Part shown: one piece after another, positions 60,058-64,000 of the stretch
Layout: every line of letters begins with the position of its first letter
Numbering within the stretch: position 1 is the first letter of the stretch
NCBI GenBank assembly: GCA_018524725.1
Contig: JAEUWP010000599.1
Span: forward strand, 124,001-188,000
Direction of reading: 5' to 3'
Source: Podaxis mareebaensis
Lineage: Eukaryota; Basidiomycota; Agaricomycetes; Agaricales; Agaricaceae
Length of the DNA stretch: 64,000 nt
The notes under the pieces: model-generated
What the model saw: the letters and a program-made list of their open reading frames with translations, nothing else
Told to the model about the DNA's origin: nothing
Database searches by the model: none
Program-made: the position numbers and the translations under genes

Positions 60058-61554
60058 GTTCTGGTCCTGGTTTCACAGATTGTCATGGACAAGAATCAGA
60101 AGGCACTCACAGTTGGGCTCCGAGGCGAAGAAGCTCAATGCATAGTCAATGTTATCGACCTCGTACGTCGAGTTTTGTTCTGTCTCAGCCGGGGGCTTGC
60201 TTAGAATTTGGGAAGATTCTGAACACAACACATATTCTCACGACTGGCGAACGGAAAGGGACTCTGCTTCTGCTATGCAAACTCGCGAAATCTGCCCATA
60301 TCCTCCCACAGTGCTATGAGCTTAGGGGAGTACAATATAACCCCAGGTTCTTCGCACCAGAGGGTTTCGCAGATGTCTACAAGGGAGAGTACGCGAAACA
60401 ACAAGTATGCGTTAAAATGATTCGCCTCCATCTGAAGGATTCTAGCCTCACCCTGGAAGGTCTCATCCAGCATCTCGCGGTAAATATTATTTTTCTCTAC
60501 TACCGCCGTTCCGCCGTTCATCCTCTATTTCCTCTCTTCACGAACGCACACGTATCACAGGCGCATGCCAAAAAGCCTATTCTGTGGGCTCATCTCTCGC
60601 ATCAGAATATATTGCCGTTTTACGGGACATACATTGATCAACAATCGGAAAGGCCGTGTCTCATTTGTCCGTGGATGGACAACGGGAATCTTTGCGACTA
60701 CTTAGGAAATAACCCAGATAGCTCCCGGATGCTTTTGGTGGGTGAATTCAGGCACAGCACCCCAAAACGGTCGTAAACGTTGACTAAGGTATCTGACATC
60801 ATCGATGGGATATGTTACTTACATGAACTTGGCATTGCACATGGGAACCTCAAACCGGTACGTCTGTCCCCATTTGCGCTGGTAGGTAATTAAGATCCAC
60901 GAACTTTCCTGGTAGACAAATGTCCTAGTCTCCGACGAAGGGCGGGCGTTGGTCGCTGATTTTGGGATTTCGCCTGTCGCGACGAGAACGACCATGTCGT
61001 TCAGGGGCGGCATACGTTGGAGTGCACCAGAGTTGGTTGAGGATGACAGCAGCAAGAACGGTACATCTCCCACGCCAGAGAGCGAATGTGGTCGTTCGGT
61101 TGCGTTTGCTACGAGGTAAGACACATTCTTTCACCTGTTTTCCTCACAGGTTAGGCTTAGAAGAATTCCTCAGGTTTTCACGAGCAAGAAGCCGTTTTAC
61201 CAGTACCAGAGTGAACACGAAATAATACCTGCTCTTCTAACACGCCATGAGGTTCCGATTCGGCTTATCCCAGGGAATGATTACGACGACCTGATGTGGG
61301 ACATTATGACAAGGTGCTGGAACTACGTGCCGCAAGAACGACCTACTTGCGAAAAGCTACAGGGAATTTTCAAGGGCTTAGAGCTTACAGACGTTCGCCC
61401 CCGCACTTCGACCCGAGCTAAGGACGTTGCCTTCTGGAGAGCGATGAACTTGGCGAATTTGAAGTCAACCCAGGAAATTGACTATGAGCGAGCGCGCCAG
61501 ATTTTGATCGACGTAAGTGCTGATGATCTGGCCTATTCCACTCTTGGTGGCTGA
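60058..61554 (+). pseudogene. G2: type-2 tyrosine-kinase-like domain, degenerate and frameshifted
   Basis: VLVSQIVMDKNQKA, LRGEEAQCIVNVID, then KILNTTHILTTGERK, PEGFADVYKGEY, VCVKMIRL (Lys kept). The alpha-C Glu is lost (AKKPILWAHLSH), the catalytic loop is HGNLKPTN (Asp to Asn), while DFG is present. A one-base loss near 61084 turns the SDMWSFGCV frame into ECGRSVAFA. The last exon is open to TGA at 61552-61554 and ends ADDLAYSTLGG, as in D and F2. Even before the frameshift this domain could not have had normal catalysis. Confidence 0.8.
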
Positions 61555-62215
61555 TGTCTATTGCTTCTGTATGGATTATGCAGATCCAACGGAATGCTTG
61601 ACCAAGCAGAGAATGCGAACCGGCGTTGAAGGTTATGAACTTCTAATGTTTTGTATAATGCTTGCAGTACCATGTATCCTTCGAAAACACTCTGGTTGAC
61701 TCGTGCGCTTCATCGCATCAGAGCGGCAGCAGATAACATTCTCTGTATTTTAGCGTTCTGGGTTTTGGTCGGAACATGTTCTGTTGTATGTATACATGTC
61801 TCGGATGACACGGCCGATAAGTTACAGACTTACACTATGCCCAAATCATACGATCACTTCCATAACATCCTCCGTCTACTCTCTAATCTCATTTTCATAC
61901 AGCGGTTTTCCACGCGGTTAATTAGCATCCTTCCCTTCGGCTTCGTCCATACCTTGTTGCGCATCTTTCTGATAGGCTTATCCTCCACTAACGTCTCCGA
62001 GCGATGCCATATTCGTATCTATCAGTAAGTCTGCATCATGTTTAGCCCGGTACGAGATGAGGCGAGCCTGCACGTAGTCGTATGTGAGTGTCTTCAGTGG
62101 ACCCGTGAGGCCATGAGTCAAAAATTCTAAGGCAGCCGTATGCATAGATGCTCACTGGTGTATCAACGCACCCCCATCCCGAAGGGGAACAGAAAGTCAT
62201 AAGGATGCACGGATG
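61555..62215 (+). repeat. Duplicated 3' flank, copy 4 (after G)
   Basis: Matches 42037-42640 in order and spacing, including the CACCCCCATCCCGAAGGGGA hairpin at the right end. Confidence 0.75.
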
Positions 62216-62224
62216 AAGGGGGTC

Positions 62225-62565
62225 AAAGTGGAACTGGAACTCTTCCTTGAACCGGGAGCTGCGGGAATCCCATGCGGATTTAGAGTGCTCTTTGATCCAT
62301 TGGGAGCATTTCTCGAATTCGGGTTGTACGCGGCTGCGAGGGGGAGACATGGATCCCGGACTCCTGGAGGTGGAGGTGCTCGTGGGTTAGTCGGCGGTGG
62401 GCGAGATGCCCGCGGCGGGTATCAGGAAGATGTTTGAGATGGCGGTTGAGAGTGCGAATGGAAATGGGTAGGCGAGGCGGAGGTGCCGGCTTGGAGGTGG
62501 GAGGGCCTGAAGAGGGTGAAGACAAGGAGAGATTGAAGTAGTGCGTGTAGAAGGCGGGTGTGCAT
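62225..62565 (-). pseudogene. Truncated copy of the small secreted protein
   Basis: The ATG at 62565 opens MHTRLLHALLQSLLVFTLF, then ASPTHFHSHSQPPS, clearly the N-terminus of the gene at 43663, but a TGA at 62424-62422 stops it after about 47 codons. Downstream (to about 62225) homology resumes in another frame (KCSQWIKEHSKSAWDS). The second exon is missing. Confidence 0.72.
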
Positions 62566-64000
62566 TCGTCGGCAGCCGCCTTTAAGGTATGATGTCGTAT
62601 GCGTTGGGCGTTGGAATTTGAGGCCTGAGGCCTGGAAGCTGGATTAGAACGTCGAGTGCTGGGTTGTGAGGTGGTGTGGGTAGAGTGGTCAGGCGGAGTT
62701 GGCGCAGGACGAGACAGCTTTAGGGACTAGTTCAACCGTTTCACTGTCTGTGAGAACACTACACCGCACCATTGCCCCACACGAGTTGGAATAGTTGTCC
62801 GGCTCCGGGTTAAGTACGAGTGAAGAACTAAGACTGAGGTGTATGGTCCGCTAATAGACAAATGCACCCTGAGGACATGATTCATGGGCACCTTCCACAC
62901 GCTGTGGCACTTTTGGTATGTTGGCCGATGTCGATCGATATCCTGTGTACTATTTGTTGCCGAGGTGTGGGTTACCCTTGAAAACTCAAGGACTATGAGT
63001 TCAGTTCTCGGGGAGGTTATTTTTTCGAGTGGGCGTCTACACGTTGCCAGGACTGGATTTTCGTCCAAAGCCTTGTTGTCAAATCTCCTGGTGCGTGTTT
63101 CTGTTCTTGGTGATTCTGGTGGTTGCTCGGGTATGCCCGCTTCATTACATTACTTTCGTGTTGGATCACCCTTCCGCATCTCAAGATCTCAATCTCCAAT
63201 TTTTGTCTTACGCCGTCGTGTCATTACGAGACCCCTTCATGACTAGGGGTTGCGATAACAAATATATTATGCGAGTCTGGCAATGGGTGCTAATTACATG
63301 AAGGATGATGTTGGGCGAAAGCCTGGTGGGGGTTTCCCTGTCTGGCAGCGTGCACAAGAGTCGAGAGGGCCGCGATCGGGTGGATGGGGCCAACCGAGAA
63401 GCGGGCCTTACTTGAGCGCGAGAGGGGGGCGAAACGAAGAATGTTGGCGCGCAGCCAGCCGCTGCCTGCGTGGAGATGTAGGAGCGGAGGAAGGGGGTGA
63501 AGGACCCGTGACCGTGACTCTCGGCTAACAAAGACTTCACTCTGCTTCCTCCATTCCTAAGTACCTCTCTCCATCTCGGATCAACAAGTTATGTGAGCAC
63601 ACAAGGTAACTACCATTCAACGTATTGTTCAACGTTCAGTCTGAACGGTGTTATGCCCGTGACTCGTCTCATTTGTACAATGCATTGTCATTGCCAGGTC
63701 TGCGGCTATCATGGAGGCCTCGAGGAATGAACCAGCTGCAGCGCTTTTCTATATGAACGTGCCTCGCGACACGCCTTACTCATCCGCTGCCCGAACGCAA
63801 GCAGACATGGCTGACCCTTCAAGCTTCAAGTGCAAATGTTTAACGCGGAACACTCATTGTTAACACGACTCGCCTGGTTGCTCTTTAGTAAGGTCGCCCT
63901 CACGAACATGACCACATCATATGGAGCGAAAGTCCTCTAGTCCCGGCTTGCTTTTGACACAACGATATACAGAGTATAACCTACACATGTCTAGGTTGAA
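62566..64000. repeat. Duplicated spacer, second copy, running off the window
   Basis: 62570-62870 resembles 43670-43960, and 63010-63215 plus 63600-63990 resemble 45880-46490. About 63215-63600 is not shared and is GC-rich. Open frames here (for example 63283-63528) have no recognised features. Confidence 0.6.

Noticed and set aside
46937..61554. GTPase E and kinases G1-G2 as independent neighbouring genes
   Set aside because: The linker exon continues in frame across the retrotransposon with a target duplication, so they are one interrupted gene.
63283..63528. 81-codon plus-strand frame in GC-rich sequence
   Set aside because: No start context, homology or splicing support. It lies in a stretch not shared with the duplicated copy.
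1..64000. CRISPR array, bacterial operons or Shine-Dalgarno sites
   Set aside because: The window is clearly eukaryotic (spliceosomal introns, eL42, SRP19, SWC5). The short repeats at 19.5-20.5 kb have no regular spacers.

Overview
This window is nuclear DNA from a filamentous basidiomycete, most likely an Agaricomycete. Genes are dense and on both strands. Introns are short (about 45-60 bp, GT-AG) and numerous. One family is a lineage-specific GTPase plus tyrosine-kinase-like protein of the type that is expanded in mushrooms and relatives. The transposable elements carry CpG-to-TpG/CpA decay, as expected where cytosine is methylated. I cannot name the species.

Layout. 0-9 kb is housekeeping sequence: an unrecognised two-exon gene (minus), a weak multi-exon gene (plus), a GNAT acetyltransferase with an acidic tail (minus), ribosomal protein eL42/RPL42 in seven exons (minus), and the SWR1-complex subunit SWC5 (plus). 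A tRNA-Asp lies at 9.59 kb. From 10.35 to 22.58 kb is cluster 1, all on the minus strand: GTPase A (401 aa), GTPase-pseudokinase fusion B (872 aa) and GTPase C (404 aa), with a repeat-rich island at 19.5-20.5 kb. From 25.3 to 33.0 kb come a single-pass membrane protein, a second identical tRNA-Asp in inverted orientation, a GH18 chitinase, a small JTB-like membrane protein and SRP19. From 34.6 to 61.6 kb is cluster 2, all on the plus strand: a decayed double kinase (F1-F2), an intact GTPase-kinase fusion D (747 aa), a small secreted protein, GTPase E, a 9.3-kb Ty3/gypsy LTR retrotransposon, and a decayed double kinase (G1-G2). From 61.6 kb to the end is a second copy of the flanking sequence that follows gene D.

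The central system is the GTPase-kinase family. In all five GTPase copies the GTPase module has the same exon pattern and ends at a phase-1 intron. What follows differs: a short unique exon (A, C), kinase type 1 (B), kinase type 2 (D), or originally linker + kinase 1 + kinase 2 (E/G). The retrotransposon lies inside the linker exon of E/G, and the reading frame continues across it when the insert and one TCGA duplication are removed. The kinases include likely active (D), motif-degenerate (B, G2) and broken (F1, F2, G1, G2) members. Four copies of the same 3' flank show that cluster 2 grew by tandem segmental duplication. Function is unknown; a signalling or self/non-self recognition role is only a hypothesis.

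The retrotransposon region also records a methylation history. The interior is poor in CpG. An 853-bp nested inverted-repeat element, carrying a tRNA-like sequence, has no CpG at all. The outer LTR ends keep theirs.
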